Assembly (NCBI RefSeq): GCF_013240295.1
Contig: NZ_JABETK010000001.1
Span: 1,240,001-1,304,000 of the forward strand
Origin: Neoaquamicrobium sediminum
Lineage (GTDB): Bacteria > Pseudomonadota > Alphaproteobacteria > Rhizobiales > Rhizobiaceae
Direction of reading: 5' to 3'
DNA: 64,000 nt
The notes below the pieces were generated by a model. That model was given only the letters and a program-made list of their open reading frames with translations, was not told the origin of the DNA and searched no databases. The stretch's first letter is position 1. Every line of letters starts with the position of its first letter. Positions 7,489-17,187 of the stretch are shown here, one piece after another. Made by a program: the position numbers and the translations under genes.

Positions 7489-8805
7489 TCAGCTTGAGAG
7501 CGCGATGCGGCGGATAACTGGCCGAGGCATACGCGGCCTGCCCTCGCCCAGCGTGTAGGCGGCATGAACCGCCGCTTCCGCCTGGTCCGCGTCGGCTTCA
7601 TTGGGCGCATGGACGATCGCCAGCGCGTCACCCTTGGCGATGTCAGTGCCGACCGGCGCGAGCGCCGTGATGCCGACAGCATGGTCGATCACGTCTTCCG
7701 GCTTCGTGCGGCCGCCGCCGAGCGCAACGACGGCGATGCCGATGTCGCGCGATGCGATTGCCGTGACGAAGCCCGACTTACCGGACTTCACCGGCCGTAT
7801 GACGGGCGCCTGAGGCAGGTAGGTCTCGTACTTATCTACGAAGTCCGCCGGGCCGCCCAAAGCCGAGACCATGCGGCCGAAGACATCCGCAGCGCGACCA
7901 GACGAGAGCGCATTGCCGGCGAGGCTGTCGGCCTGACGGTGGGTGGATGCGATGCCGGCCGCGAGCAGCATCTCGGCCGCAAGCGCCAGCGTCACCTCCA
8001 GCCGGCGGTCGCGGGCGCGGCCGGTGAGGAAATCGACGGCATTGGCAACCTCGACGGCGTTGCCGGCAGCGCTTGCCAGCGGCTGGTTCATGTCGGTCAT
8101 CAGCGCCGTGGTCGGCAGGCCTGCGCCGTTCGCGACCTCGACCAGGCTTTGCGCGAGCCCGGAGGCACTCTTCTTCGTTGCCATGAAAGCGCCATTGCCG
8201 GCCTTCACGTCGAGCACCAGCGACTGGAGCCCGGCAGCAAGCTTCTTCGACAGGATGGACGCGGTAATCAGCGGGATCGATTCGACCGTGCCGGTCACGT
8301 CGCGAATGGCATAGAAGCGCTTGTCGGCGGGCGCCAGATCGGCCGTCTGGCCGATGATCGCGCAGCCCACCTCGCGCACCACCTTGCGGAACAGCGCCTT
8401 GTCGGGTTGGCTGGTGTAGCCGGGGATGGCATCCATCTTGTCGAGCGTGCCGCCCGTGTGGCCAAGCCCCCTACCGGAGATCATCGGTACATAGGCGCCG
8501 CAGGTCGCGACGATGGGCGCGAGCATCAGCGAAACGTTGTCGCCGACGCCGCCCGTCGAATGCTTGTCCGTCACCGGGCCGGGCATATCCGACCAATCGA
8601 GCACAGTACCGGAATCGCGCATCGCAAGCGTCAGCGCGACGGCTTCGTCGCGCTCCATGCCGTTGAGGAAGATCGCCATGCCGAGCGCCGCGACCTGCCC
8701 CTCGGAGAAGGAACCGTCGGTAAGGCCGGCTACGAAAGCGGCGATCTCATCGGGCGTCAGCGGCTGCCGATCGCGCTTTTTCCTGACGATTTCCTGAGGG
8801 AGCAT
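7489..8805 (-). CDS. deoA: thymidine phosphorylase
   Basis: Phosphorolysis of thymidine (or deoxyuridine) to base and deoxyribose-1-phosphate. The 438-residue protein carries the pyrimidine phosphorylase signature region GRGLGHTGGTLDKMDAIPG and the phosphate-binding DKHSTGGVGDNVSL, then KKLAAGLQSLVLDVKAGNGAF. Length matches bacterial DeoA. It is the last gene of the nucleoside operon, nine bases after the purine nucleoside phosphorylase gene. It probably allows growth on deoxynucleosides imported by the ABC system encoded upstream in the same operon. Confidence 0.96.
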   Translation of the reverse strand: MLPQEIVRKKRDRQPLTPDEIAAFVAGLTDGSFSEGQVAALGMAIFLNGMERDEAVALTLAMRDSGTVLDWSDMPGPVTDKHSTGGVGDNVSLMLAPIVATCGAYVPMISGRGLGHTGGTLDKMDAIPGYTSQPDKALFRKVVREVGCAIIGQTADLAPADKRFYAIRDVTGTVESIPLITASILSKKLAAGLQSLVLDVKAGNGAFMATKKSASGLAQSLVEVANGAGLPTTALMTDMNQPLASAAGNAVEVANAVDFLTGRARDRRLEVTLALAAEMLLAAGIASTHRQADSLAGNALSSGRAADVFGRMVSALGGPADFVDKYETYLPQAPVIRPVKSGKSGFVTAIASRDIGIAVVALGGGRTKPEDVIDHAVGITALAPVGTDIAKGDALAIVHAPNEADADQAEAAVHAAYTLGEGRPRMPRPVIRRIALSS

Positions 8806-8814
8806 GGCCGGCGC

Positions 8815-9621
8815 CTACCCGTCGACCAGTCCGTCGGCGAACATTTTCTTCAGGATCGTTGCGAGACGCTGGCCGCCGAGCGGTGCCATCTCCTTCGTCT
8901 CGTCGTGCGAAAGCTCGCTGCCGGTCATGCCAGCGGCAAGGTTGGTGATGACCGAACACGCGGCCACGCGCAGGCCGAGGAAACGCGCGACGATCACCTC
9001 CGGCACGGTCGACATGCCGACGGCGTTGGCACCCATGATGCGCGCCATGCGTATCTCTGCAGGCGTCTCGAAGGATGGTCCGGAGAACCACATGTAGACG
9101 CCCTGGTGGAGCGCCGTGCCAGTCGCTTCCGCGGCCTTCTCGAATGCGGCGCGCATGCCGGCGTCGTAGGCTTCGGTGAGCCCGACGAAGCGTCTATCGG
9201 TCGGCTCGCCGAAGAGCGGGTTGGTGCCGGAAAAATTGATGTGGTCGGTGATCAGCATCACTGAGCCGGGCCCCATATCGGGCTCCAGCGAGCCCGCCGC
9301 GTTGGTGAGGATCAGCTTCTCGATGCCTATCCCGGTCAGCGCCTCCAGCGCCGGCCGCATGGCTGCGGGATTGCCGTGCTCGTAATAGTGGGCGCGTCCG
9401 GCCAGCATGATGACAGGCGTGCCGCCGAGGTCCCCGGCGACGAGCTGCCCCGCATGGCCGGTCACGCCGCTGTGCGGAAAGACCGGCAGCTCGGCATAGG
9501 GGATGCGAACCGCGTTCTCGACCTCGTCGACGAGGCTGCCAAGCCCGGAGCCTAGAACCAGCGCCGTCTTGGGCGTGCGCCCCTCCAGTGCCTCGGTGAT
9601 CTTGGCGATGGTGCGGTTCAT
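8815..9621 (-). CDS. punA: purine-nucleoside phosphorylase
   Basis: Reversible phosphorolysis of purine nucleosides. The start (complement of 9619-9621) gives MNRTIAKITEALEG; the protein is 268 residues. The trimeric PNP pattern is clear: VLGSGLGSLVDEV, FPHSGVTGHAGQLV, GRAHYYEHG, TNAAGSLEPDMGPG, FSGPSFETPAEIRM and GMSTVPEVIVARFLGL. Its ATG overlaps the cdd stop by four bases. Together with cdd and deoA it covers purine and pyrimidine nucleoside breakdown after uptake. Confidence 0.94.
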   Translation of the reverse strand: MNRTIAKITEALEGRTPKTALVLGSGLGSLVDEVENAVRIPYAELPVFPHSGVTGHAGQLVAGDLGGTPVIMLAGRAHYYEHGNPAAMRPALEALTGIGIEKLILTNAAGSLEPDMGPGSVMLITDHINFSGTNPLFGEPTDRRFVGLTEAYDAGMRAAFEKAAEATGTALHQGVYMWFSGPSFETPAEIRMARIMGANAVGMSTVPEVIVARFLGLRVAACSVITNLAAGMTGSELSHDETKEMAPLGGQRLATILKKMFADGLVDG

Positions 9622-10012
9622 TTCAGGATGTCTCCGGCAAAGCCCAGCGGCAGGATCTCGCCCATGGTCAGGGTCTGGACGACACCCGTTTCGTCGCACA
9701 GGTGAAGCCGTGCGTCCGGCCCGGCGAACTCGGCGAGCCGCTGGCGGCAGCCGCCGCAGGGCGTGATGCGCGGCATCTTTTCGGCGACCACCGCGATCTC
9801 GGTGATCCTGCCGCCGCCGCCCATCACATAGTGGCCGAGCGCCGTCGTTTCCGCGCACCAGCCCTCGGGATAGGACGCAACCTCGATGTTCGCGCCGGAA
9901 AAGATACGCCCGTCCTCGGTGCGGAGCGCGGCACCGACCGGAAATCTGGAATAGGGCGCATGGCACTTCGCCATCGCTTCGCGCGCGGCAAGAAAAAAAG
10001 ATCATGCGACAT
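9618..10012 (-). CDS. cdd: cytidine deaminase (frameshifted near the start as given)
   Basis: Zinc-dependent deamination of cytidine and deoxycytidine. The catalytic core is intact: CHAPYSRFPVGAAL, the GANIEVASYPEGWCAET zinc/proton site and PCGGCRQRLAEF. An in-frame ATG at 9974 yields 118 residues (MAKCHAPYSRF), but a better family start is the ATG at 10012 (MSHDLFF). The two parts are out of frame at a run of seven A on the plus strand (9993-9999); one more base restores MSHDLFFLAAREAMAKCHAPY. This is a typical homopolymer error. Followed by punA with a four-base overlap. Confidence 0.9.
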
Positions 10013-10034
10013 GGCGGCACTCGAACACTTTCAA

Positions 10035-11006
10035 TCAACGCTCCTTCACATAGGGCACGCCGCCGGCGCGCGGCGGGATCGCCTTGCCGATGAAGCCTGC
10101 AAGCAGGATCACGGTCAGCACGTAGGGCAGCGCCTGGAAGAATTGCACCGGCACGCGGCCGACCAGCGGCAGCGGCGTGCCCTGCAGGCGGATCGCCAGC
10201 GCGTCGAGGAAGCCGAACAGCAGGCAGGCGAACATCGCCGGCACCGGCCGCCACTTGGCGAAGATGAGAGCCGCGAGCGCGATGAAGCCGCGACCGGCGG
10301 TCATGTCCTTGACGAAGCCGGCATTCTGCGTCAGCGCCAGATAGGTGCCCGCAACGCCGCAGAGTGCGCCGGTGATGAGTACGGCGCGATAGCGCAGCCA
10401 TGTGACCGAGATGCCTGCGGTGTCGACCGCGGCCGGGTTTTCGCCCACTGCGCGCAGGCGCAGGCCGAAGCGGGTGCGGAACAGCACCCACCATGTGGCG
10501 AAGACCATGAAGAAGGCGAAATAGGCGAGGATCGATTGGCCGGAAATCAGCTCGTAATAGACGTAGCCGACAACCGGGACATCGCGCACGGCCTCGGCAA
10601 ACGGAAGGGTGATGGCACCGAAGCGGCTGTCGCCGCCGAGCGAGGGCGTGCGGCCGCCCTGGCTGAACCAGGCCTGACCGAGAATGATGGTGGAGCCGGC
10701 AGCTATGAAGTTGATGGCAACGCCCGAGACGATCTGGTTGCCGCGATGGGTGATCGAGGCAAAGCCGTGAACGAGCGCAAGAAAACCGGAAACGAGGATC
10801 GCCGCGCCGAGCCCATACCACGCGGAGCCGTAGACGGCTGCAGCCGCGCCGGCGGCGAAGGCGCCGGCCAGCATCTTGCCCTCGAGGCCGATGTCGAAGA
10901 TGCCGGACCGCTCGGAGTAGAGACCCGCAAGGCAGGCCAGCAGCAGCGGGATCGACAGGCGGATCGTCGAGTCGAGGATGACGACGAGGGTGTTGAAGAA
11001 CTCCAT
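10035..11006 (-). CDS. nucleoside-type ABC transporter permease (YufQ/NupQ-like)
   Basis: Inner-membrane permease of a BmpA-dependent nucleoside importer. The 323-residue protein begins MEFFNTLVVILDSTIRLSIP and has about nine hydrophobic segments; SGIFDIGLEGKMLAGAFAAG is the family signature of the second permease of these systems. It lies one base after the first permease gene and 22 bases before cdd. Functional partner proteins are the adjacent permease and ATPase and, probably, the BMP-family binding protein at 19263-20258. Confidence 0.92.
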   Translation of the reverse strand: MEFFNTLVVILDSTIRLSIPLLLACLAGLYSERSGIFDIGLEGKMLAGAFAAGAAAAVYGSAWYGLGAAILVSGFLALVHGFASITHRGNQIVSGVAINFIAAGSTIILGQAWFSQGGRTPSLGGDSRFGAITLPFAEAVRDVPVVGYVYYELISGQSILAYFAFFMVFATWWVLFRTRFGLRLRAVGENPAAVDTAGISVTWLRYRAVLITGALCGVAGTYLALTQNAGFVKDMTAGRGFIALAALIFAKWRPVPAMFACLLFGFLDALAIRLQGTPLPLVGRVPVQFFQALPYVLTVILLAGFIGKAIPPRAGGVPYVKER

Positions 11007-11007
11007 C

Positions 11008-12146
11008 TCAGGCGTCTCCCTGCCGGGCAGCGGTCACGCCCATGGACTTCGGACTGAGGCTTGCAAACAGCGCCTGAACCGAGGGCCGGAACATGTGCTC
11101 GAGCGCGCCGGCAAACAGGATGACGAGGCCCTGGATGATGACGATCATGTCGCGGCTTATTGCGGGCATCTCGAAGGCTAGCTCCGCGCCACCCTGGTAG
11201 AGCATGCCGAACAGGATAGCGGCCGGGACGATGCCGGCCGGATGCGAGCGGCCCATCAACGCCACGGCGATGCCGACGAAACCCGCGCCGGTGACGAAAT
11301 CGAGCTGAAGCCGATTCTGGTCGCCCATCACCGGGTTGAGGGCCATCATGCCGGCGAGCGCACCGGAGATCATCATGGTGATGATGATGATGCGCGCCTC
11401 GCCGATGCCGGCATAACGCGCGGCCTTGGGGCTGAAGCCCTGGGTGCGGATCTCGTAGCCCAGCTTCGTGCGCCAGATCAGCAGCCAGACGAGGAAGGCG
11501 CAGAGCAGCGCCAGCAGAAACGATATGTTGAACGGCGACGAGCGCACGGTGAAGCCGAACGCCTCCATCAGCCAGTTGAGCTTGGGGAGCTGCCCGCCAT
11601 CGAGGAAGGTGCGGGTCTGCGGCGCCATCGATCCGGTGGGCTTGAGCACGCCCACCAGCAGATAGACCATCAGGCTGGCGGCGATGAAGTTGAACATGAT
11701 CGTCGTGATGACGATATGCGAGCCGCGCTTGGCCTGCAGATAGGCGGGAATGAAAGCCCAGGCCGCACCGATGGCCGCCGCGCCGAGAATCGCGAGCGGG
11801 AAGGTGAGCCACCACGGCAGAATGGAATCAAACGTCAGACAAACCAGCGCGACGCCGAGCCCGCCGACATAGGCCTGCCCCTCGCCACCGATGTTGAACA
11901 GGCCGCCGTGGAAGGCCACCGCAACCGCAAGGCCGGTGAAGATGAAGCTCGTCGAATAATAGAGCGTGTAGGCGATGTTGCGTCCACCGCCGAATGCGCC
12001 CTCGACCATGATGGCGGCTGCCCGGAAAGGGTTCTCCCCACCAGCAGCACGACCAGCCCCGCGACCGCGAAGGCGACGACGAGATTGATGACGGGGATCA
12101 GTCCATAGTCGGCCCAGGCCGGAAGCTTTGCGTAGGGCGCGCTCAT
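11008..12146 (-). CDS. nucleoside-type ABC transporter permease (YufP/NupP-like; one frame break as given)
   Basis: First permease of the nucleoside importer. The N-terminus [20 protein letters not shown] with a membrane helix starts at 12146; after GLVVLLVG the frame breaks in the C run 12036-12039 (plus strand). Adding one base gives GENPFRAAAIMVEGAFGG, which leads into the conserved FTGLAVAVAFHGGLFNIGGE signature and about nine further helices. The full length of about 380 residues is typical of the larger permease. Its ATG overlaps the ATPase stop by four bases. The break is probably an error. Confidence 0.9.
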
Positions 12147-13674
12147 TCCGCGGCCTCCTGTTGTTCGACGCCGGCCATGAGCAGGCCCAGTTCGCCTTCG
12201 CTGGCCTCGCCGTCGCGCTCGCCGACGATGCGACCGTCGAACATCACGAGAATGCGGTCGGACAGCGAGCGGATTTCGTCCAGCTCCACCGAGACCAGCA
12301 GCACGGCCTTGCCGGCGTCGCGCATGTCGATGAGGCGCTTGTGGATGAACTCGATGGCGCCGACGTCGACACCGCGCGTCGGCTGGCCGACGACCAGAAC
12401 GCCCGGGTCCTTCTCCATCTCGCGCGCCAGCACGATCTTCTGCTGGTTGCCGCCGGAGAAATTGGCCGTCTTCAACCGCTCGTTGGCGGGGCGGATGTCG
12501 TATTTCTCGATCTTTTCGCGCGCATCGGCGCGGATGGCCTCGATGTCGAGAAAGGGCCCTCGCAAATACTGCTTGTGGTCGTGATAGCCGAGGATCGAGT
12601 TCTCATATTCCTCGAACGGCAGGACGAGGCCGACATAATGCCGGTCCTCCGGAACATGGGCGAGCCCCCTGTCGCGCAACTCGCCGGGGTCGGCCAGCCC
12701 GGTCACGTCGATCGGCTTGCCGTCGAGCATGACGGTGCCGGATTCGGCGCGGCGGATGCCGGCGATGGTTTCAAGAAGCTCGGACTGGCCGTTGCCGGCA
12801 ACGCCTGCGATGCCGACGATCTCGCCGGCGCGCACGTCGAAGGAGACGTCGTTGACCATGGTCACGCCGCGCGAATCCTTCACCGTCAGGTTCTTGACCG
12901 AAAGCTTGAACTCGCCGGGTTTGGCTGCGCCCTTCTCCACCTGTAGCAGCACGCGACGCCCGACCATAAGCTCGGCCAATTCCTCGACCGTGGTTTCGGC
13001 GGTCTTGCGCGTGGCAACCATCTGGCCCTGCCGCATGACCGAGACGTTGTCGGTGATGGCCATGATCTCGCGTAGTTTGTGCGTGATCAGGACGATGGTC
13101 TTACCCTCGTCCTTCAACTGGGCGAGGATACGGAACAGATGGTCGGCCTCGGCCGGCGTGAGCACGCCGGTCGGCTCGTCCAGGATCAGGATCTCGGCGC
13201 CCCGATAGAGCGCCTTGAGGATTTCCACGCGCTGCTGCAGGCCGACAGGCAGTTCCTCGATGATCGCGTTGGGATTGACTTCGAGGCCGTATTCCTTCTC
13301 CAGCCGCACGAGTTCCGCGCGCGCCTTGGCGATGGAGGAGCCCAGAAGCGCCTCGCCTTCCGCGCCGAGAATGACGTTTTCCACAACGGTGAAATTCTGC
13401 ACCAGCATGAAGTGCTGATGGACCATGCCGATGCCGGCCGCGATCGCGTCGTTCGGCGTGCCGATCTGGATCGGCTTCCCCGACACGCGATCTCGCCGCT
13501 GTCGGCCTGATAGAAGCCGTACAGGATCGACATCAGGGTCGACTTGCCCGCGCCGTTCTCGCCGATGATGCCGTGAATGGTGCCGCGCGGAATCTCGAGA
13601 TGGATGTCCCGGTTGGCGTGAACCGCGCCGAAACTCTTGTTTATGCCGACCAGTTCGATCGCAGCTTCTGCCAT
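12143..13674 (-). CDS. nucleoside-type ABC transporter ATP-binding protein with two ATPase domains (frameshifted as given)
   Basis: Energises nucleoside import. The protein begins [16 protein letters not shown] and carries two ABC domains as in YufO/RbsA-like proteins. Domain 1 has Walker [10 protein letters not shown], a Q-loop near VHQHF and [10 protein letters not shown]; domain 2 has [25 protein letters not shown] and [12 protein letters not shown]. The second Walker B region lacks the usual acidic pair, common in the second domain of this family. The frame breaks near 13487-13491 between DSGEI and VSGKPIQIG; one extra C repairs it. ATG 13674 follows GAGGGG at 12 bases. Confidence 0.92.
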
Positions 13675-13820
13675 GCGCCCGATCAACCCCTCTGGAACTT
13701 TGTTTTTATCGTTTGGTCAAGACATCTAGCATGGCGATTTCCGCCTTGCCAATGCGCTCAACTTGCCACAATCCCGGTTCACTCTCGACAAATCAGCGCG
13801 CCCTTGTCAATTTCGACGGC

Positions 13821-14996
13821 ATGGATACCCACGCCTTTGCCCCCTTCACCTTCAACACAACCCCATCCGTGATCTTCGAGCCGGGGGCCGCGCGCCGGTT
13901 CGGCGCGCTCGCCGGCCGCAAGCTCGGACGGGTGGTGCTGTTCGTCACCGATCCCGGCCTGCGCAAGCTCGGGCTTTGCGACAATGCGATAACATCGCTG
14001 GAGGCGGAGGGTGCGACCGTCACCATTTTCGACGCGGTCGAGGCGGACCCTTCGCGCCAGACACTTGAAAAGGCGGTGGAAGCAGGCCGTACTGCAGGCG
14101 CCACGGGTCTCGCGGGTTTCGGCGGCGGATCGTCGCTCGACGTCGCCAAGCTCGCCGCCCTGCTGATCGGCTCCGGAGAGGATCTCGACACGGCCTGGGG
14201 CGTGGCGCAGGCCAAAGGGCCGCGCCTGCCGCTGGCACTGGTGCCCACCACTGCGGGCACCGGATCGGAGGTGACGCCGGTCTCCATCATCACCGTTGGC
14301 GAGGAAGAAAAGCGCGGCGTGTCCTCGCCAATCATCTTGCCCGACATCGCGGTTCTCGACGCCGAGCTGACACTGGGCCTGCCGCCGGCAATTACCGCCG
14401 CGACCGGTATCGATGCGATGGTGCATGCGATCGAGGCCTATGCGTCCAGGAACGCCAACAACAACCCGCTGTCGCGGATGCTCGCCCGGCAGGCGCTACA
14501 ATTGCTGGGGGCCAATATCGAAACGGCCGTGCTCGACGGCAGCAACATCGAGGCGCGCGGTGCGATGCTGCTGGGGTCCATGCTGGCGGGCCAGGCCTTC
14601 GCCAACTCGCCGGTCGCCGCGGTGCACGCGCTTGCCTATCCAATCGGCGGCACGTTCCACATTCCACACGGGCTTTCCAACGCGCTGGTGCTGCCGCATG
14701 TGCTGCGCTTCAACGCGCCGGATGCGGCGCATCTTTACGCGGAGATCGCTGCCGACGCGTTTCCGCAGCTCGCCGCCGAGGACGGCGTGCAGGGTCGCTG
14801 CGCGGCCTTCATTGAGGAACTGGCGACGCTGTCGCGCAGGGTGGGGCTGCAACCGCGATTGCGCGATGTCGGCATCGGCGAGGAGCATCTGGCGAAGATG
14901 GCTTCAGACGCGATGAAGCAGCAGCGCTTGCTGGTCAACAATCCGCGCGACGTGAACGAGGCCGACGCGCTGGCGATCTATCGGGCGGCATGGTGA
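13821..14996 (+). CDS. iron-containing alcohol dehydrogenase
   Basis: NAD(P)-dependent oxidoreductase of the group III, Fe-dependent family, 391 residues from the ATG at 13821 (MDTHAFAPFTFN); longer upstream starts are possible but unconserved. Visible motifs are the nucleotide loop GFGGGSSLDVAKLAALL, PTTAGTGSEVTP, and the metal-binding region GIDAMVHAIEAY, HALAYPIGGTFHIPHG with the conserved His and Asp residues. The substrate is unknown; related proteins act on lactaldehyde, butanol or maleylacetate. The gene overlaps the following thioesterase gene by seven bases, so they may share a pathway. Confidence 0.9.
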   Translation: MDTHAFAPFTFNTTPSVIFEPGAARRFGALAGRKLGRVVLFVTDPGLRKLGLCDNAITSLEAEGATVTIFDAVEADPSRQTLEKAVEAGRTAGATGLAGFGGGSSLDVAKLAALLIGSGEDLDTAWGVAQAKGPRLPLALVPTTAGTGSEVTPVSIITVGEEEKRGVSSPIILPDIAVLDAELTLGLPPAITAATGIDAMVHAIEAYASRNANNNPLSRMLARQALQLLGANIETAVLDGSNIEARGAMLLGSMLAGQAFANSPVAAVHALAYPIGGTFHIPHGLSNALVLPHVLRFNAPDAAHLYAEIAADAFPQLAAEDGVQGRCAAFIEELATLSRRVGLQPRLRDVGIGEEHLAKMASDAMKQQRLLVNNPRDVNEADALAIYRAAW

Positions 14997-15430
14997 GCGA
15001 GCGCCCCACCCCATCGAGCCGCGGCGACTACCGCGCGTTCCGCACGATTGCGACGCGCTGGATGGATAACGACCTCTATGGTCACATGAACAATGTGGTG
15101 CACTATTCGCTGTTCGACACGGCGGTGAATGGCTGGCTGATCGAACAAGGGGTGCTCGACATCCACAAGGGCGAGCAGATCGGTCTGGTCGTGGAAACCG
15201 GCTGCCGCTATTTCTCGGAGATGGCGTTTCCCGACATGGTCACGGCCGGCATTCGTGTGGCGCGGCTCGGCTCGTCGTCGGTGCGCTACGAAGTCGGACT
15301 TTTTCGCAACGAGGAGCAGACGGCCGCCGCAGAAGGTTTCTTCATTCACGTGTATGTCGACCGTGCAACGCGCCGGCCGAAGCAGCTCGATACCGGCCTG
15401 CGCGCCGCTCTGGAAGGCATCACGGCATGA
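14990..15430 (+). CDS. acyl-CoA thioesterase (hotdog fold, 4HBT)
   Basis: Hydrolyses acyl-CoA thioesters; 146 residues. The 4-hydroxybenzoyl-CoA thioesterase signature TRWMDNDLYGHMNNVVHYSLFDT contains the catalytic Asp and the HMNN helix start. Single-domain proteins of this type (YbgC/FadM-like) usually act on medium or short chain acyl-CoA. The ATG lies within the last codons of the alcohol dehydrogenase gene and its stop overlaps the slyX start by four bases, making a compact three-gene operon. Confidence 0.88.
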   Translation: MVSERPTPSSRGDYRAFRTIATRWMDNDLYGHMNNVVHYSLFDTAVNGWLIEQGVLDIHKGEQIGLVVETGCRYFSEMAFPDMVTAGIRVARLGSSSVRYEVGLFRNEEQTAAAEGFFIHVYVDRATRRPKQLDTGLRAALEGITA

Positions 15431-15633
15431 GCGACGAGGCGCGCCTGACCCAACTCGAAATCCTGGCGGCCGAGCAGGAGAAGACCATTTCGGAGCTGTC
15501 GCAGGAGATCGCCGAACAGTGGAAGACGATCGACAAGCTGCAGCGCAAGCTCGACGCCTTGACCGAACGTTTCCTGGAACTGGAAGAACAGGCTTCACCG
15601 GACGTCCCGGTGACGAAGCCGCCGCACTGGTAG
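15427..15633 (+). CDS. slyX: SlyX family protein
   Basis: Small 68-residue coiled-coil protein of unknown function. The heptad-rich helix EEKTISELSQEIAEQWKTI-type pattern followed by LQRKLDALTERFLELEEQ and the conserved C-terminal PPHW/PPHY ending identify SlyX. The start overlaps the thioesterase stop (ATGA). A hairpin with arms AAGCCGCCGC (15616-15625) and GCGGCGGCTT (15633-15642) spans the stop codon and has no T tract, so it may slow decay rather than terminate transcription. Confidence 0.9.
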   Translation: MSDEARLTQLEILAAEQEKTISELSQEIAEQWKTIDKLQRKLDALTERFLELEEQASPDVPVTKPPHW

Positions 15634-15661
15634 CGGCGGCTTCGCGGGTGGGGATACGAAC

Positions 15662-16459
15662 TTACATCGCCGGCAGGATGGCGATGTCGCGCAGCGTGCC
15701 GTCGAGGCCGCTGAATTCGGACTCCATGGTTGCCGCACCACTTTCGACATTGACGGTGTAGAGGCCGTTGCCGGCGGCGAGCCAGAGAACGTTGTCGTCG
15801 ATGGCGCGCACCTCGAAATCGATGGCGTAGTGATCGGCGCCTTCGATGCCTAGCATGCCAATGGTGGCCAGCGTGCCGTCATTCGGCGCCGTCTGGCGCA
15901 GCAGCGCACCCAACGACGCGTCGATGTCCCACATCGAGGTCTTTTCCGGCTTGTCCAGCCCGTTGGTGTAAGCGGTGGCCACCACGTTGGGCGTGGCTTC
16001 GGCGTTCGCGTCGCCGGGCTCGAAGTTGAGGCTCCCGTCGACGGTCGCAGCGCCGGTCTCGACATCGATGCGCAGATTGGTGCCATCCGAGCCCATCAGG
16101 CGAAGCTTGTCAGCGACCGGGTTGAAGTTGACGCTGGCGGTCACGCCGTCAGGCAGCTTCTCCGACAGTTCAGCGCCCATGGTGGCGGCGCCGCTCTCCA
16201 GGTCGATCGTCACGATCATGCCGTTTCCGTCAACGCCGTAGAGCATCTTGTTCGACGGACGTACGTCGATACCCATCAGGCTATCGACGCCTTCAACCTC
16301 GACGCTGCGCGTGACTTCGGCATTGTCGGTGTCAAACCATACGAGGGTCTTGTCGCCGACGAGACCGACTGCGGGTGCTGCGGTGGCCGCGGCAGTCAGC
16401 GCGATGAACGATGCGCCAGCGAGCGTGGAACGGATGATTGTCCGGGTGGTGGGCTTCAT
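15662..16459 (-). CDS. DUF4394 domain-containing exported protein
   Basis: 265-residue protein with an N-terminal signal peptide (basic start MKPTTRTIIRSTL, hydrophobic core, cleavage likely after TAAAT-APA). The rest is a DUF4394 beta-propeller-like region: GIDVRPSNKMLYGVDGNG, NPVADKLRLMGSDGTNLR and DGTLRDIAIL. Function is unknown; the protein is expected in the periplasm. It is transcribed divergently from an ECF sigma factor/anti-sigma pair across a 176-base gap, an arrangement that suggests it is a target of that sigma factor. Confidence 0.88.
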   Translation of the reverse strand: MKPTTRTIIRSTLAGASFIALTAAATAAPAVGLVGDKTLVWFDTDNAEVTRSVEVEGVDSLMGIDVRPSNKMLYGVDGNGMIVTIDLESGAATMGAELSEKLPDGVTASVNFNPVADKLRLMGSDGTNLRIDVETGAATVDGSLNFEPGDANAEATPNVVATAYTNGLDKPEKTSMWDIDASLGALLRQTAPNDGTLATIGMLGIEGADHYAIDFEVRAIDDNVLWLAAGNGLYTVNVESGAATMESEFSGLDGTLRDIAILPAM

Positions 16460-16511
16460 GGCTTGTCTCCTCTAGGTGTAAAATGGCGTTGGCGGCACAT
16501 GTCCGCATGGT

Positions 16512-16595
16512 GGTTACCCGCGAGGCACGCCTGCTGGATGCAGCGAGAGAAAATTTTCTTCCGTCTGCATCGTTTCGATGATTTCGCGTGTAATC
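16512..16595. promoter_or_regulatory. possible ECF sigma -35 elements in the divergent intergenic region
   Basis: TGTAATC (16589-16595, plus strand, 41 bases before the sigma gene) and GGGTAACC (minus strand, complement of 16512-16519, 53 bases before the DUF4394 gene) share the core GTAAYC. This could be a common ECF -35 element reading outward in both directions. No convincing matching -10 pair was found, so this is a weak call. Confidence 0.25.
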
Positions 16596-16635
16596 TGCAT
16601 ATCGGGCTGGCTGGTGCGAGGAGAGCGATCGCTGC

Positions 16636-17187
16636 ATGAGTGCGGACAATCAGGACGATGCGAGTACCCTTCTCCTCGAACGGGTTGCCGCCGGAGATCG
16701 AACCGCGCTCGCGGAACTGTTCAAGCTCGAGGCCGGCCGCCTTATCGCGGTCGCGCGACGCATCGTGCGCCGAGCCGACCTAGCCGAGGAAGCGGTGCAG
16801 GACGCATTCGTCACCATCTGGCGCAAGGCCACCATGTTTGACCCGATGCGCGGCTCCGGGCGGGCATGGATGACCAGGATGGTTCGCAACCGTGCATTGA
16901 ACATGGTTCGTGACGGCCAACGCATGGAATTTGTAGAGCCGCAGATGCTGGCAGAACTTGGCGACGCTGGCAGCGACGCGGATCTTGCCTATGAGGCGCT
17001 GCCCGCCGCAAGCGACCTGCGGCGCTGCCTCGATCAGCTGGAACCCGTACGCCGCCGCTCCATCGTTCTGGCTTATGTGGGAGGCTTCACGCACGGGGAA
17101 ATTGCCGGGAGACTCAAGGCGCCGATCGGCACTGTCAAGGCATGGATAAGACGCGGCGTCATTGCCTTGCAGGAGTGCATGTCATGA
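16636..17187 (+). CDS. ECF RNA polymerase sigma factor (SigK-like)
   Basis: 183-residue group 4 sigma factor. Region 2 runs from AALAELFKLEAGRLIAVARR-like sequence through DLAEEAVQDAFVTIWRKA, and region 4 contains LDQLEPVRRRSIVLAYVGGF with the helix-turn-helix TIGEIA-like THGEIAGRLKAPIGTVKAWI. It directs RNA polymerase to a small regulon, probably including itself and the divergent DUF4394 gene. The stop overlaps the anti-sigma start by four bases, ensuring balanced production of both partners. Confidence 0.92.
   Translation: MSADNQDDASTLLLERVAAGDRTALAELFKLEAGRLIAVARRIVRRADLAEEAVQDAFVTIWRKATMFDPMRGSGRAWMTRMVRNRALNMVRDGQRMEFVEPQMLAELGDAGSDADLAYEALPAASDLRRCLDQLEPVRRRSIVLAYVGGFTHGEIAGRLKAPIGTVKAWIRRGVIALQECMS

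Noticed and set aside
7564..9264. Long open frame on the plus strand opposite deoA and punA
   Set aside because: Antisense shadow of two conserved genes in GC-rich DNA; its translation is His/Arg/Gly-rich with no family motifs.
13687..13820. Longer N-terminus for the iron alcohol dehydrogenase from 13713
   Set aside because: The 36 extra residues lack family similarity and no ribosome site precedes the upstream start; ATG 13821 fits the family start.
15616..15642. Terminator after slyX
   Set aside because: A perfect 10-bp hairpin exists but spans the stop codon and has no T tract on either strand.
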